A stretch of DNA of 64,000 nucleotides from JACDAL01 sp963849115 (GCA_963849115.1 CAWKGK010000009.1:372001-436000), one strand, 5' to 3'. Numbered from the stretch's first letter, positions 1 through 8,551 are shown. Numbers and translations are program-made. Notes: generated by a model not told the origin, from the sequence alone.

Positions 1-650
1 CCGAGCGCGACGTAGTGCGCGGCGGCAGGAAAAGCGCCCGCGTCGATCGAGTAATCCCAAATGGTCTGCGCCGTGCGCTCGCCGCCTCCGATGCTGCCTC
101 CGACGATCGTCAGGTGAGCGAGGATGAGGTTCACTGCGGATTGATCGAAGCCGGCGGTAAGGGCCTCGACGATGCGACGCAGGCGTTCGCGATAGATACC
201 GCCGTGCTCGACTGCTTGCAGACCCATGAGCTGATCGGCCTTGACGATATGGCGCTGCGACAGCCACGGGATCGTGGCGATCCGGGCGCACTCGCCAGAG
301 GAGGTTGTGATCTCGAGCGGAGCAAGGTTTGCGAACGACCGGATGATCACCCCGGCGCTTTCGAACAAAGGTGCGACGGCGTCGAGGCGCCGTTCGTTGT
401 CGTGATTGCCGGGCACCACCACCACCGGGGCCAGACGCCCGAGATCGAGCAGAGCCCGGTAGACGATGCGCTCGGCCTCGGGAGACGGAGACGCGGTGTC
501 GAAGAGATCACCGGCCACGAGGATCAGATCGACGGCCTGCTCGTGGGCGACTCCCGCAATCTCCACAAGGACCGCCTGATGCTCGTCGGTCCGCGGCGTT
601 CCCGCGATCCCCTTGCCGACGTGCCAGTCCCCGGTGTGAAGAATCCTCAC
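1..650 (-). CDS. sbcD: Mre11/SbcD-type DNA repair nuclease, 5' part only (gene runs off the window)
   Basis: The first about 216 residues of a calcineurin-like exonuclease are present; the gene continues beyond position 1. The GTG start at 650 gives the N-terminus MRILHTGDWHVGK, followed by VAGDLFD and VPGNHDN, which are the first three metal-binding motifs of the SbcD/Mre11 family. Proteins of this family work with a Rad50/SbcC ATPase to trim DNA ends. The start lies 10 bp after the HerA-like stop codon on the same strand, so the two are probably co-transcribed. A HerA-Mre11 neighbour pair recalls the archaeal end-resection operon; Rad50 and NurA would be expected beyond the window. Family assignment is firm, partner genes are inference. 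Confidence 0.9.
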   Translation of the reverse strand, partial: MRILHTGDWHVGKGIAGTPRTDEHQAVLVEIAGVAHEQAVDLILVAGDLFDTASPSPEAERIVYRALLDLGRLAPVVVVPGNHDNERRLDAVAPLFESAGVIIRSFANLAPLEITTSSGECARIATIPWLSQRHIVKADQLMGLQAVEHGGIYRERLRRIVEALTAGFDQSAVNLILAHLTIVGGSIGGGERTAQTIWDYSIDAGAFPAAAHYVAL

Positions 651-660
651 GAGTGGGCCA

Positions 661-2343
661 CTAGCTCGGGAGCCCCTCGAATGGATCTTCGGGCTCGTCG
701 AAGGCGGCGGGATTGGCGCCGGCCTCCGAAGGACGGCTGGCCCACGCCGGGAAGGGGAACTCGACCAGCAGGGGAACGGGGATCTCGGGCTGGGACACCA
801 TCATCGAGCCCGGCTTGAGGATCGTGGCGCGGTCGCGCACCGCCCCCTTGAGGAAGCCGTACTGGCCGCGCTCGGCCTCGGCGGAGTCGAGCCGGCCGAC
901 CACGCGGATCGAGCTCTGCCCGACGATGCGATCCTCGACCTGGCTCGCGGTCTGCTGGGCTCCTATCAGGATGATTCCCAGCGAGCGCCCCCTCTCGGCG
1001 ACGTCGAGCAGGATCTCCTTGATGGGACTGCTGCCCTCCTTGGGGGCGTACTTGTTGAGCTCGTCGAGGACCAGGAACAACAGTGGACGAGCACGGCCCG
1101 CGCGCTCCTTCTCCTCGAAGGTCTTCCTAATGACCACGCCCACGACAAAGCGCTTGGCGCGATCGGGGAGATTGTGGAGATCGACGACCGTGACTTGCTT
1201 TTCGAGCCGTACGCGGTGGCCGGGGGCGTCCGGGATGTCGCCGCGAATCAGCCGTTCGAGCGGCCGGATCGTGCCGTAGAGACGGCGAATGAAGGCGTTG
1301 ATCGTCCCGAGACCGATGGCGGGCCCTGCCCACTCGTTGCCTTCCTGCACCTTCGAGGTGATCACCTCCACAAGCTCACGGAAGGTGCGCACCTCCGTGC
1401 CTTCGATGCTTACGCCTCCCTCGCCGATGGGCGTGGCGTGGCGCAGCTGAGCTGCGACGTTGAACACCACCATTGTGTAGTGCTGTCTGTCGTCCTCGGC
1501 GTCGGCAAACAGAAACGGCAGCAGCTCGTCGCGGCAGAACTCCTCGATGGTCCAGAAGAACGAGGTGACTCCCTGGGACCGGCTCGACACATCGGGGGCC
1601 GCGTTGCGGTCGCCCGCACGCGGCGGCGCGTAGAAGGCGGCGCTCTCAAAGGGGCGGGGCGGCATGCCCAGGGACCGGTAGCGGTCCTCGTCCTGCTCGG
1701 TGAGCTGGATGTTGGCATGATCGAGGAACAGCAGGTCTTCGCCCTTGACGTTGAAGATCAGCGCCTTGGTGTTGAGCGCCTCCGCGCCCAGGACTCCGGA
1801 GTTGAAGAGGCTGTAGAGCAGGAAGGTCGCGTAGGTGGTCTTCGTGGCCACTCCCGATATGCCCGAGATGTTGACGTGCGCGCCCCGGGTCCCATCGAGG
1901 AACTCGAGGTTCAAGAACACGGGTTCGCCGCTCCTCGACATCCCCGCAGGCAGGCGCTTGTCCATGCCGTCGAAGAACAGAGCCTGGTCCCGGTCCTTGC
2001 CCTCGGCTCGCATGACGGCGGCGCCGGGCAGCGGAGGGATGAACACCTCGGGCTCGACCCTGGTAGTTGAGATCTGAGCCGCTTCGCAGACCTCGCCGGG
2101 CAGCACGCCGTCCTCGATCAAGAACACATCGGAGTCGAAGCGAGCGCCCTCGTAGCGAGCCCTGACCTGGGACACGATCCCGTAGAGGCTGACCGGTTCA
2201 CCCCCGGGGGGCCGCCGCACAGTGGCGACTACGTCGTCGAGTTGCAGCGAGCGCCCGGGCTCGAGTGCGACCCAGAACTCGAGGGGGGTCGAGTCGACCG
2301 TTCCGAGTACCCGGCCCACGAGACGTGCCTGGTCTTCGTTCAT
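661..2343 (-). CDS. herA: HerA-like DNA translocase ATPase (HAS-barrel plus DUF87)
   Basis: A 560-residue hexameric-type ATPase. A short beta-rich N-terminal region (residues 1-90) matches the HAS-barrel position. A Walker A-like stretch, GISGVATKTT, lies near residues 161-170, and Walker B, LFLVLDELNKY, near 421-431, followed by the sensor region LIGAQQT. HerA proteins pump DNA into or alongside nucleases such as NurA and Mre11-Rad50 during double-strand break resection. I chose ATG 2343 (MNEDQARLVG) because GGAAGG sits just upstream and the barrel begins immediately; the frame stays open about 46 codons further. The Walker A loop has Val-Ala-Thr before the lysine instead of the usual Gly-Ser-Gly, which is worth noting. 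It is followed 10 bp later by the Mre11-type gene. Confidence 0.88.
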   Translation of the reverse strand: MNEDQARLVGRVLGTVDSTPLEFWVALEPGRSLQLDDVVATVRRPPGGEPVSLYGIVSQVRARYEGARFDSDVFLIEDGVLPGEVCEAAQISTTRVEPEVFIPPLPGAAVMRAEGKDRDQALFFDGMDKRLPAGMSRSGEPVFLNLEFLDGTRGAHVNISGISGVATKTTYATFLLYSLFNSGVLGAEALNTKALIFNVKGEDLLFLDHANIQLTEQDEDRYRSLGMPPRPFESAAFYAPPRAGDRNAAPDVSSRSQGVTSFFWTIEEFCRDELLPFLFADAEDDRQHYTMVVFNVAAQLRHATPIGEGGVSIEGTEVRTFRELVEVITSKVQEGNEWAGPAIGLGTINAFIRRLYGTIRPLERLIRGDIPDAPGHRVRLEKQVTVVDLHNLPDRAKRFVVGVVIRKTFEEKERAGRARPLLFLVLDELNKYAPKEGSSPIKEILLDVAERGRSLGIILIGAQQTASQVEDRIVGQSSIRVVGRLDSAEAERGQYGFLKGAVRDRATILKPGSMMVSQPEIPVPLLVEFPFPAWASRPSEAGANPAAFDEPEDPFEGLPS

Positions 2344-2637
2344 CCCATCCCTTCCATCGCCGCTTTCTGCCGGCCCTGTTCGCATGCTTACGGCCCTCTT
2401 TTCAGCTATCGACAGCGTACGCGCGGGGTGTGACAGATTGGCTGATATCCGGGCAGGCACTCCGCCCATTGCCCGCCCCACGAGCCCGGCGAGGCCCCGG
2501 CAACGGGCTACTTTGGTACGAAACGGGGGCTAGGGGGGCGTTCTGCACAAGACTCCGGATGGCTGCGCGTATGTGGATCCCGCCAAGCGGTCAGCGGGTT
2601 TCTCACTCAATCCCCCGCCTTTAGTAACCTCGCTCAA
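2344..2637. other. Divergent intergenic region between herA and eda
   Basis: These 294 bases separate two divergent genes and must carry both promoters. I see no convincing gene, tRNA or strong hairpin. The sequence just before the GTG of eda (TTTAGTAACC) is AT-richer than its surroundings and could contain a -10 element, but I cannot place a promoter with confidence. Confidence 0.4.
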
Positions 2638-3303
2638 GTGAAGGCGAACCTCTTCAACTCCCGAGCCGACAGGCTGAGAGATGCGACAGTCATCGCCGTG
2701 TTGCGGATGAGCTCGGCGAGCGATGCCGTCGAGGGTATGGCCGTTGCAGTGCGCGGTGGTTTCGAGGCCGTCGAGGTAACGATGAACACTCCGGGAGCCG
2801 CCGATGCCCTCTCCGAGGTTGCGGGTCGAATCGACGCGATCGTTGGGGCAGGGACCGTTCTGGAGCCCCAGCAGGTCAAGGAGGCCTACGACGCCGGCGC
2901 CGAGTTCATCGTCACTCCGGTGGTAGTTCCGGAGGTCGTCGACGCAGCTCACTCCCTGTCGCTGCCGGTGACACTGGGCGCATCGACGCCTACCGAGATC
3001 CATAGCGCACGCAGGGCGGGGGCCGATTGGGTCAAGGTGTTTCCCGCCGAGAGCCTGGGAGGGCCCGACTACATCGAGCAAGTTCTCGGCCCGCTTCACG
3101 ACGTGCCTCTCTTGGTCTCGGGCGGAATCACTCCGGAGAATTACCTCGGCTACCTCGATGCGGGGGTCGAGCTGGTGGGATTCGGAGAGTCCGTGTTCAG
3201 CTCCCAGCTGGCCGCTCAGGGGCGTTACGACGAGATCGAACGGCGTGCAGTCGACGTGTGCCGCCGGCTCGACATGTACATCACCGATCACGCCGAGCAG
3301 TAA
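2638..3303 (+). CDS. eda: 2-dehydro-3-deoxy-phosphogluconate (KDPG) aldolase
   Basis: A 221-residue class I aldolase that splits KDPG to pyruvate and glyceraldehyde 3-phosphate (Entner-Doudoroff pathway) or handles related keto-deoxy acids. The family marks are in order: FEAVEVTMNTPG with catalytic Glu46, GAGTVL at 71-75, and the Schiff-base lysine Lys133 in VKVFPAE, then the phosphate-binding SGGITPENY near 161-169. Length is normal. The start is GTG 2638, directly before KANLFNSRADRL. It opens a plus-strand run with the methyltransferase and phosphatase genes, with a 44-bp gap to the next. Substrate preference (KDPG or KHG) cannot be read from sequence; no other Entner-Doudoroff gene is in view. 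Confidence 0.92.
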   Translation: MKANLFNSRADRLRDATVIAVLRMSSASDAVEGMAVAVRGGFEAVEVTMNTPGAADALSEVAGRIDAIVGAGTVLEPQQVKEAYDAGAEFIVTPVVVPEVVDAAHSLSLPVTLGASTPTEIHSARRAGADWVKVFPAESLGGPDYIEQVLGPLHDVPLLVSGGITPENYLGYLDAGVELVGFGESVFSSQLAAQGRYDEIERRAVDVCRRLDMYITDHAEQ

Positions 3304-3347
3304 CCGCAGCTCGAGGGGGTCGGCTGTGCCCGAGGTTGTCTAGAGCG

Positions 3348-3965
3348 ATGCCCAGGAGCCAGGAAGGGCTCGCTCGCCTGGTGGCCGGCGAGAAGGTAAC
3401 GCAATGGGTGGTGGACGCGTTCAGGGCGGTCGACAGAGCCGTGTTCACGCCCGAGGGAACGGGTTCGGCAGCCTACGCCGATCGGCCCGTGGCCCTCCCG
3501 GATGGGCAGACTACGAGCCAGCCCACGCTGATTGCCAGGATGATCGACGAGCTCGCCCTACCGGAAGGGGGCCGCGTTCTGGAGGTGGGGACGGGCTACG
3601 GTTTCCAGACTGCGCTCCTGGCGCAGCGAGCCTCTTTGGTGGTGTCGGTCGAACGGCACCATCGCCTCGCCGAGCGGGCACGAGCCAACCTGGAGCGTGC
3701 CGGGGTGTCCAATTGCGTGGTGGTGGTGGGGGACGGCTGGAAGGGTGAAGCAGGCCATGCCCCCTACGTCGGCATCGTCGTCTCGGCGACGACGCCGGAG
3801 ATTCCACCCGCACTCGCTGCGCAACTTACCGAGGCGGGTCGTCTGGTAATTCCTGTAAGAGATGGATACGATGAACGCGTTGTGTTGCTGGAGAAGCGCG
3901 GACAAACCTTGGAGTCGATCAAGAGAGTGGTTTCGGCGCGTTTCGTCCCTCTCGTACGGGAGTGA
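3348..3965 (+). CDS. pcm: Protein-L-isoaspartate O-methyltransferase-like protein
   Basis: A 205-residue SAM-dependent methyltransferase of the PCMT family, which methylates isoaspartyl residues in damaged proteins so that they can be repaired. The region YADRPVALPDGQTTSQPT (43-60) matches the conserved PCMT substrate motif with GQTTSQP, and VLEVGTGYGFQTALLA (78-93) is SAM motif I. The C-terminus (GRLVIPV) also fits the family. ATG 3348 is chosen because the PCMT N-terminal helix begins here; the open frame extends upstream only as an overlap with eda. It ends 3 bp before the GTG of the phosphatase gene, so the two are probably translated together. True isoaspartyl activity is likely but unproven, since divergent PCMT-like proteins exist. 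Confidence 0.85.
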   Translation: MPRSQEGLARLVAGEKVTQWVVDAFRAVDRAVFTPEGTGSAAYADRPVALPDGQTTSQPTLIARMIDELALPEGGRVLEVGTGYGFQTALLAQRASLVVSVERHHRLAERARANLERAGVSNCVVVVGDGWKGEAGHAPYVGIVVSATTPEIPPALAAQLTEAGRLVIPVRDGYDERVVLLEKRGQTLESIKRVVSARFVPLVRE

Positions 3966-3968
3966 AGC

Positions 3969-4871
3969 GTGAACAGAGTTCTCATGGTGGCCGTTGCGGT
4001 ACTGATGACTATATCTATGTGGGTGACAGGAGTCGCCGAGGCGAGGCTGCCGTCCGTCGCCGATGCGCCGGCCCCGGAAGCAGCCGTGCCGGCCGCGGGA
4101 GCCGCCGCCGAGCCCGGTTACTTCAACTTTGCGGTGATCGGGGACTTCGGCACCGGAGGCGAAGAGCAGGCGGCGGTGGCGCAGCGGATGTGCAAGTGGC
4201 GCGCCAATCACCCCTTCGACCATGTCTTCACCACCGGCGACAACATCTACGACAAGGGCCACAGAAATCGCTTCGAAGGAAGGTTCTGGAATCCCTATAG
4301 CTGCCTGTTCGACGCCGGGGTCAGGTGGCACGCCATTCTCGGCAACCACGACATCATCGCCAACGATGGTCTCGACGAGCTCAACGAGCCGACCTTCGGC
4401 ATGAAGGCTCGCAACTTCGTGGTGCGGCGCAACGGCGTGCGCTTCGTGATGGTGGACTCCAACGCGCTTCGGATGGGCTGGCTCGCCAGTCATCTGCGCA
4501 GCAAGCCAGGGGATCGCTGGACCATCGTCGTGTTCCATCACCCCGTCTACTCGCCGAGTACGGCTCACGGTTCGACGCCGGGGTTCAGGAAGCTTCTGAA
4601 TCCGTTGTTCCGCCGCCGTGGTGTAGACCTCGTCCTCAACGGCCACGACCATCTCTACTCGGTCACCAAGCCGATCAAGAAGATTCGCTACCTCGTTACT
4701 GGGGGTGGGGGCCGCGACCTTTATCCCTGCGGTGAGGCAAAGTTCAGCGCGGTGTGCGTGGAAAGGAATCACTTCGTCTACATCCACGCCGGCCGGCTAC
4801 GGCTGCGAGTTCGAGCGGTGCCGGCGAAAGGCCTCGTGTTCCACAGCTTCCGCACTACAGGGCGAGCCTAG
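3969..4871 (+). CDS. Secreted purple-acid-phosphatase-like metallophosphoesterase
   Basis: A 300-residue exported phosphoesterase. Residues 1-25 form a signal peptide ending VAEA, followed by an Ala/Pro-rich linker to about residue 50. The dinuclear metal motifs are complete: GDFGTGG (58-64), GDNIY (90-94), GNHD (125-128), FHHPVYS (189-195) and NGHDH (224-228). This order and the DNIY form resemble tartrate-resistant purple acid phosphatases, which release phosphate from monoesters outside the cell. The start is GTG 3969, 3 bp after the pcm-like stop. No other phosphate-acquisition gene is adjacent, so the physiological substrate is open. Confidence 0.85.
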   Translation: MNRVLMVAVAVLMTISMWVTGVAEARLPSVADAPAPEAAVPAAGAAAEPGYFNFAVIGDFGTGGEEQAAVAQRMCKWRANHPFDHVFTTGDNIYDKGHRNRFEGRFWNPYSCLFDAGVRWHAILGNHDIIANDGLDELNEPTFGMKARNFVVRRNGVRFVMVDSNALRMGWLASHLRSKPGDRWTIVVFHHPVYSPSTAHGSTPGFRKLLNPLFRRRGVDLVLNGHDHLYSVTKPIKKIRYLVTGGGGRDLYPCGEAKFSAVCVERNHFVYIHAGRLRLRVRAVPAKGLVFHSFRTTGRA

Positions 4872-4873
4872 CC

Positions 4874-4924
4874 CGCACGTCTCGTTCGTCTAAAGCCCCG
4901 GTGAACGGCGGTGGCAGACGTGCG
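4874..4924. terminator. Inverted repeat between convergent genes
   Basis: Perfect 9-bp arms, CGCACGTCT at 4874-4882 and AGACGTGCG at 4916-4924, flank a 33-nt loop between the convergent phosphatase and SulP genes. The position suits a bidirectional terminator, but the loop is long and there is no T-run, so this is a weak call. Confidence 0.3.
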
Positions 4925-4935
4925 ACAGCCTCATC

Positions 4936-6459
4936 TCAACCACCCTGGTCGTACACGACTCGGGCGATGATCTTGCGGGCCTGAGGAGGAACATCCGAAA
5001 GCTCCACTTCGAACCCAGCCTCCCGCGCGTCGTCCATCAAGCCTCTCAGGACGAGTGCGCCGGTGAGGTCGACGCGACCCAGGCCCCCGAGGTGCACGTG
5101 CAGTCTGTCGGCAGACGGATTCTCGGCCAGGAGTTTGCCGAAAGCATCCTCGAGCCCGGGAGCCGAGGCAAAATAGAGCACACCCTTTGGCGCCAGATGC
5201 AGGACGTCCCCATCTCTCCATGCTGGAATCGACAGACGCAGCTCTCGCCACAAATGAGCCAGGATCGCCAACAGGATCCCGATGATCACAGCTCGTTCGA
5301 CGTGTGGAGCGAGGACGACAGTCAACAAGAAAGTGGCGAGCGCAACCGCGAACTGGAGTCGGGCGTAGCGGTAGTAGGCGCGGAAGCGATTCACCTCCAC
5401 GAGGTCGCTCACTGTGACGATAATTGCGGCGGCGAGCACGGCGATCGGCAGCTTCTCCAACACCGTTACGAAAGGCAGAAAGAGGAGCACGATCAAACCC
5501 GTGGTGGCACCGCTGATGCGGGTGCGGGCACCGGCGGTGCGCGCTAAGGCGGTGCGCGACAACGAGCCACCGACGGGAAAGCCGCCCCCCAATCCCGCGA
5601 CGAAGTTGGCGGCGCCTTGTCCGATCAGCTCCCGGTTGGGATCCCAGTGCAGGCGATCGAGTATCGAGTAACGGCGAGCGATCGATGCGGGTTCGGCGAA
5701 GCCCACCAGCGCAATCACGAGAGCGGGAGCAAGCAATTCGCCAAAAGAGCTCCACGGGAGGGCGAGCGAGATTGGCGGTAGCCCCGATTCGATATCTCCG
5801 AGGGCCGCGCCTCGGTAGCCCACCACCGCGCTGAAGCCGAGCGCCAGTGCAACCGCTGCGAGGATCCCCGGAAAGAGCCCGTGTAAGCGTCTTCCACCGA
5901 ATATCACCAAGGCGGTGGCGGCGGCGATCGCGATCGCTTCAATCTGCCACGATCCAGGCTCTCGTAACACCCGCAGCGCGGCGAGCAAAGTGTTGCCCGG
6001 CGGCGCTGAGGTGCCCACAGCCGTGGGGATCTGCGAAGCAACGATCACGACGGCTGCTCCCGCGGTGAAGCCGAGCATGACCGGCTGAGACATGAGATAG
6101 GCGATGGGGCCGGCACGCACGATTCCCATGACGATGCGAATAATCCCCACGAGAAGGGCGAGCAACGATGCGAGCAGCACGTATTCGGCGCCACCGGGCA
6201 GAGCGATTGCCGAGAGAGCGCCGAAGGTAAGCAGAGATGTGAGGGCCGTGGGGCCGGTCGCAAGGTAGGGAGATGAGGCGAACAGAGCCGCTGCGAGAGG
6301 CGCCAGGGCGGCCGCGAACAAGCCCCTGCCCGCGGGCACGCCGGCAAGGGTCGCATAGGCAAGTGCCTGTGGGACCAACACCAGGGCCACGGTTACGCCT
6401 GCAAGGACGTCGCCTGGCCGAAACCGGACATTCTTCAGTCGATTTACCACCTGGCCCAT
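4936..6459 (-). CDS. SulP-family anion transporter with C-terminal STAS domain
   Basis: A 507-residue inner-membrane permease of the SulP/SLC26 group. The N-terminal motif PGDVLAGVTVALVLVPQALAYA begins the transmembrane core; about a dozen hydrophobic segments follow to about residue 400. The C-terminal 110 residues, including VLYFASAPGLEDAF and LGGLGRVDLTGALVL, form a STAS domain. Members carry sulfate, bicarbonate or dicarboxylates, and the substrate cannot be told from sequence. The ATG at 6459 has no clear Shine-Dalgarno sequence. The gene diverges from the P1 peptidase gene across 68 bp and converges on the phosphatase gene. No carbonic anhydrase or sulfate-assimilation gene is adjacent to suggest a substrate. 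Confidence 0.9.
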   Translation of the reverse strand: MGQVVNRLKNVRFRPGDVLAGVTVALVLVPQALAYATLAGVPAGRGLFAAALAPLAAALFASSPYLATGPTALTSLLTFGALSAIALPGGAEYVLLASLLALLVGIIRIVMGIVRAGPIAYLMSQPVMLGFTAGAAVVIVASQIPTAVGTSAPPGNTLLAALRVLREPGSWQIEAIAIAAATALVIFGGRRLHGLFPGILAAVALALGFSAVVGYRGAALGDIESGLPPISLALPWSSFGELLAPALVIALVGFAEPASIARRYSILDRLHWDPNRELIGQGAANFVAGLGGGFPVGGSLSRTALARTAGARTRISGATTGLIVLLFLPFVTVLEKLPIAVLAAAIIVTVSDLVEVNRFRAYYRYARLQFAVALATFLLTVVLAPHVERAVIIGILLAILAHLWRELRLSIPAWRDGDVLHLAPKGVLYFASAPGLEDAFGKLLAENPSADRLHVHLGGLGRVDLTGALVLRGLMDDAREAGFEVELSDVPPQARKIIARVVYDQGG

Positions 6460-6514
6460 TACACCCGCAGAGTGGTCGTAGATGGCTGCTATACGGCCGC
6501 CTGCGCCACTCGGC

Positions 6515-6520
6515 TATAAA
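6515..6520 (+). promoter_or_regulatory. -10-like element of a probable leaderless promoter (P1 peptidase)
   Basis: TATAAA is followed by exactly 7 nt and the ATG at 6528. There is no Shine-Dalgarno sequence in between, so transcription would start at or next to the start codon. No clear -35 element is visible. Confidence 0.45.
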
Positions 6521-6527
6521 TCAGCCG

Positions 6528-7412
6528 ATGAGCAGCCTGCTCGCCGGCTTCAAGGTCGGCCACTTCACGGACGAGGGCGCGGCTACCGGCTGCACGGTCG
6601 TCCTGCCCCCGCCGGGCAACGTGTCCTCCTGTGACGTGCGGGGTTCATCGCCCAGCTCGCGCGAGCTCGAGTTGCTGCATCTCGATCGCCGGCTCGAGGA
6701 GGTCCATGCCGTGCTGTTGACGGGGGGCAGCGCGTTCGGGCTGGCGGCCGCAGATGGAGTGGTGAGGTGGCTGGCGGAGAGGGGCATCGGATATCGCACT
6801 GCAGCGGGCGTGGTCCCGATCGTTCCGGCAGCGGTCATCTACGACCTCCTTCCCGGCAGGGCCTCGCCTCCGGGGGCGGCCGCCGGGAGAGCGGCTTGCG
6901 AGGCCGCGTCCGAGGTGGACGTCGCCACCGGTCTCGTGGGGGCGGGGCGCGGCGCGACCGTGGGCAAGTGGTCGGGGCGTAGCCACGCGAGCGAGGGGGG
7001 GTTTGGTCTGGGGCATGCCGCTAGCGGCGATCATCTAGTGGGAGCGGTGGCGGTCGTAAACGCGGTGGGAGACGTCATCTCCTCGGAGGGGGAGGTGGTC
7101 GCGGGGACCATGGCGGCACAGCCTCGCTTCACCGGACCGGGCTCGGACGAGGAGGGGCTCCCCGCCAATACAGTGCTTGCGGTGCTCGCCACGACCGCCA
7201 CTCTCGACAAGCGAGCGGTGCGGTGGCTGGCGGCGCGCGGCTCCGACGGGGTAACGGTGTCGGTGCGCCCTGCGCACACTCGCTACGACGGCGACGTCAC
7301 CTTTGCTAGTGCGGCCCCCTCAGGTGCGGACTTCCCAGCCGATCTGGACGTGCTGGGGCGTCTCGCCACCGAGGCGGTAGCGAACGCAGTCCGCCACGCC
7401 GTCACCCGCTGA
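6528..7412 (+). CDS. P1-family (S58, DmpA-like) N-terminal nucleophile peptidase
   Basis: A 294-residue protein of the S58 family, which are self-cleaving aminopeptidases of the DmpA fold. Conserved features include FKVGHFTDEGAATGCTVV at the N-terminus, the glycine-rich LLTGGSAFGLAAADGVVRWL, GRGATVGKWSG, and Asn-Thr before VLAVLATTATL, the position where the family is cleaved to free the nucleophile. Cytoplasmic: there is no signal peptide. ATG 6528 is chosen because TATAAA lies 7 nt upstream, suggesting a leaderless message, and because the family N-terminus begins here; upstream codons are only an open frame overlapping the sulP promoter. Natural substrates are unknown. Confidence 0.85.
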   Translation: MSSLLAGFKVGHFTDEGAATGCTVVLPPPGNVSSCDVRGSSPSSRELELLHLDRRLEEVHAVLLTGGSAFGLAAADGVVRWLAERGIGYRTAAGVVPIVPAAVIYDLLPGRASPPGAAAGRAACEAASEVDVATGLVGAGRGATVGKWSGRSHASEGGFGLGHAASGDHLVGAVAVVNAVGDVISSEGEVVAGTMAAQPRFTGPGSDEEGLPANTVLAVLATTATLDKRAVRWLAARGSDGVTVSVRPAHTRYDGDVTFASAAPSGADFPADLDVLGRLATEAVANAVRHAVTR

Positions 7413-7420
7413 AGTACTTG

Positions 7421-7443
7421 GTCCGGTGAAACCACGACCGGAC
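7421..7443. terminator. Hairpin between convergent genes
   Basis: Arms GTCCGGT (7421-7427) and ACCGGAC (7437-7443) with a 9-nt loop lie 8 bp after the peptidase stop codon and before the convergent dehydrogenase. It may end both transcripts; there is no strong T-tract. Confidence 0.4.
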
Positions 7444-7458
7444 TTGTGATCCGGAGTC

Positions 7459-8490
7459 TCAGGGGCTCACCTCGACCACCAGTTTGCCGAAGTGGTCCTG
7501 GCGCTCGAGGTCCAAGAGGGCCGCGGCCCCCTTTTCGAACGGGTAGGTGGCGTGGATCAGGGGCCGCAGCCCGCTTCCGGACACGAACCGGAGCATGTCA
7601 GCGACGTCGGAGTCGGATCCCATCGTCGAGCCCACGATCGAGAGCTGGTTCCAGAACAACCGGTTGACGTTGATCTCGGACTTCGACCCTGCGGTGGCCC
7701 CGGCCACCACCACCCTGCCGCCCTTGCGCAGCGCGCTGAGGGCCTGATCGATCGAGGGTCCTCCGGCGGAATCCACCACCAGGTCGACGCCGCGCTTGCC
7801 GGTCCTCTGTCGGATCGCTTTGCCGACGTCCTCCTCGGCGTAGTTCACGCCCGCGGTGGCTCCCATGTCGACGGCCTTATCCAGCTTTTCTTGGGACGAG
7901 GAGGTGACGAACACTCTCCCCGCCGAAGGCAGGGACAACTGGAACAAGGACTGGGCCAGCCCACCGCCTATGCCGGTGATCAGCAGCCACTCTCCGGGCC
8001 GCATCTGGGCGCGCGTGAAGAGCATGCGGTAGGCGGTAATGAATGTGACTCCCAGAGAGGCCGCCTCGGCGAACGAGAGGGCTTCGGGGAAGGGGTAAAC
8101 GTTGGTCTCGGGTACGACCACCTTCTCCGCGAGGGTGCCGGGAAGGTGCTCGCCGAGCATTCGAAACCGGGGGCACTCGGACTGCTCGCCGGAGCGGCAC
8201 AGCTCGCACTGCCGGCACGAGTGCGCCGGGTTGATCATCACTCTGGCCCCAGCTTTGAGCCCCTTGACCCCTTCCCCTGTGGACTCGATCTCCCCCGCCC
8301 CGTCCGCGCCGAGAGGATGCGGCCAGTGGTGCTCTATGCCGAGGACTCCGGAGAGCGTCCACAGGTCGAGGTGATTGAGGGCGGCGGCCTTGATCCGCAC
8401 GACCACCTCGCCGGGCCCGGCCTCGGGCTCGGCCACCTCCTGTAGCGAGACGTTTTCGTGCCCGTATCCGCTGATCGCGATGGCTTTCAT
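7459..8490 (-). CDS. Zinc-type alcohol dehydrogenase / quinone oxidoreductase-like protein
   Basis: A 343-residue MDR-superfamily oxidoreductase with an N-terminal GroES-like fold and a C-terminal Rossmann fold. HPLGADGAGEIESTGEGV matches the catalytic-domain signature. A four-cysteine structural zinc site is visible in CRQCELCRSGEQSECP. The nucleotide site is LLITGIGGGLAQ, where the usual GxGxxG is slightly altered. It probably reduces or oxidises an alcohol, aldehyde or enone with NAD(P)H. ATG 8490 (MKAIAISGYG) is preferred over an in-frame TTG four codons upstream, because GGAGG lies 6 nt before it. It diverges from the small zinc-finger gene, and the shared region contains two palindromes. 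Substrate unknown. Confidence 0.85.
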   Translation of the reverse strand: MKAIAISGYGHENVSLQEVAEPEAGPGEVVVRIKAAALNHLDLWTLSGVLGIEHHWPHPLGADGAGEIESTGEGVKGLKAGARVMINPAHSCRQCELCRSGEQSECPRFRMLGEHLPGTLAEKVVVPETNVYPFPEALSFAEAASLGVTFITAYRMLFTRAQMRPGEWLLITGIGGGLAQSLFQLSLPSAGRVFVTSSSQEKLDKAVDMGATAGVNYAEEDVGKAIRQRTGKRGVDLVVDSAGGPSIDQALSALRKGGRVVVAGATAGSKSEINVNRLFWNQLSIVGSTMGSDSDVADMLRFVSGSGLRPLIHATYPFEKGAAALLDLERQDHFGKLVVEVSP

Positions 8491-8523
8491 GGCTGCCTCC
8501 AAGTCATGTCAAGGGTGGTTGTC

Positions 8524-8551
8524 ACAGGCCTGTCATACCCTGCCGGCAGGG
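8524..8551. promoter_or_regulatory. Two adjacent palindromes in a divergent promoter region
   Basis: ACAGGCCTGT (8524-8533) and CCCTGCCGGCAGGG (8538-8551) are perfect palindromes 4 bp apart, between the divergent dehydrogenase gene and the small-gene pair. They look like operator sites. No function is shown. Confidence 0.35.

Noticed and set aside
15..818. Long plus-strand open frames opposite the Mre11 and HerA genes
   Set aside because: The minus strand carries clear family motifs; the plus-strand frames are high-GC shadows without motifs or ribosome sites.
1..2343. HerA as part of an antiphage defence pair
   Set aside because: Its direct neighbour is an Mre11-type repair nuclease, not a SIR2 or DUF4297 effector, so repair is the better reading.
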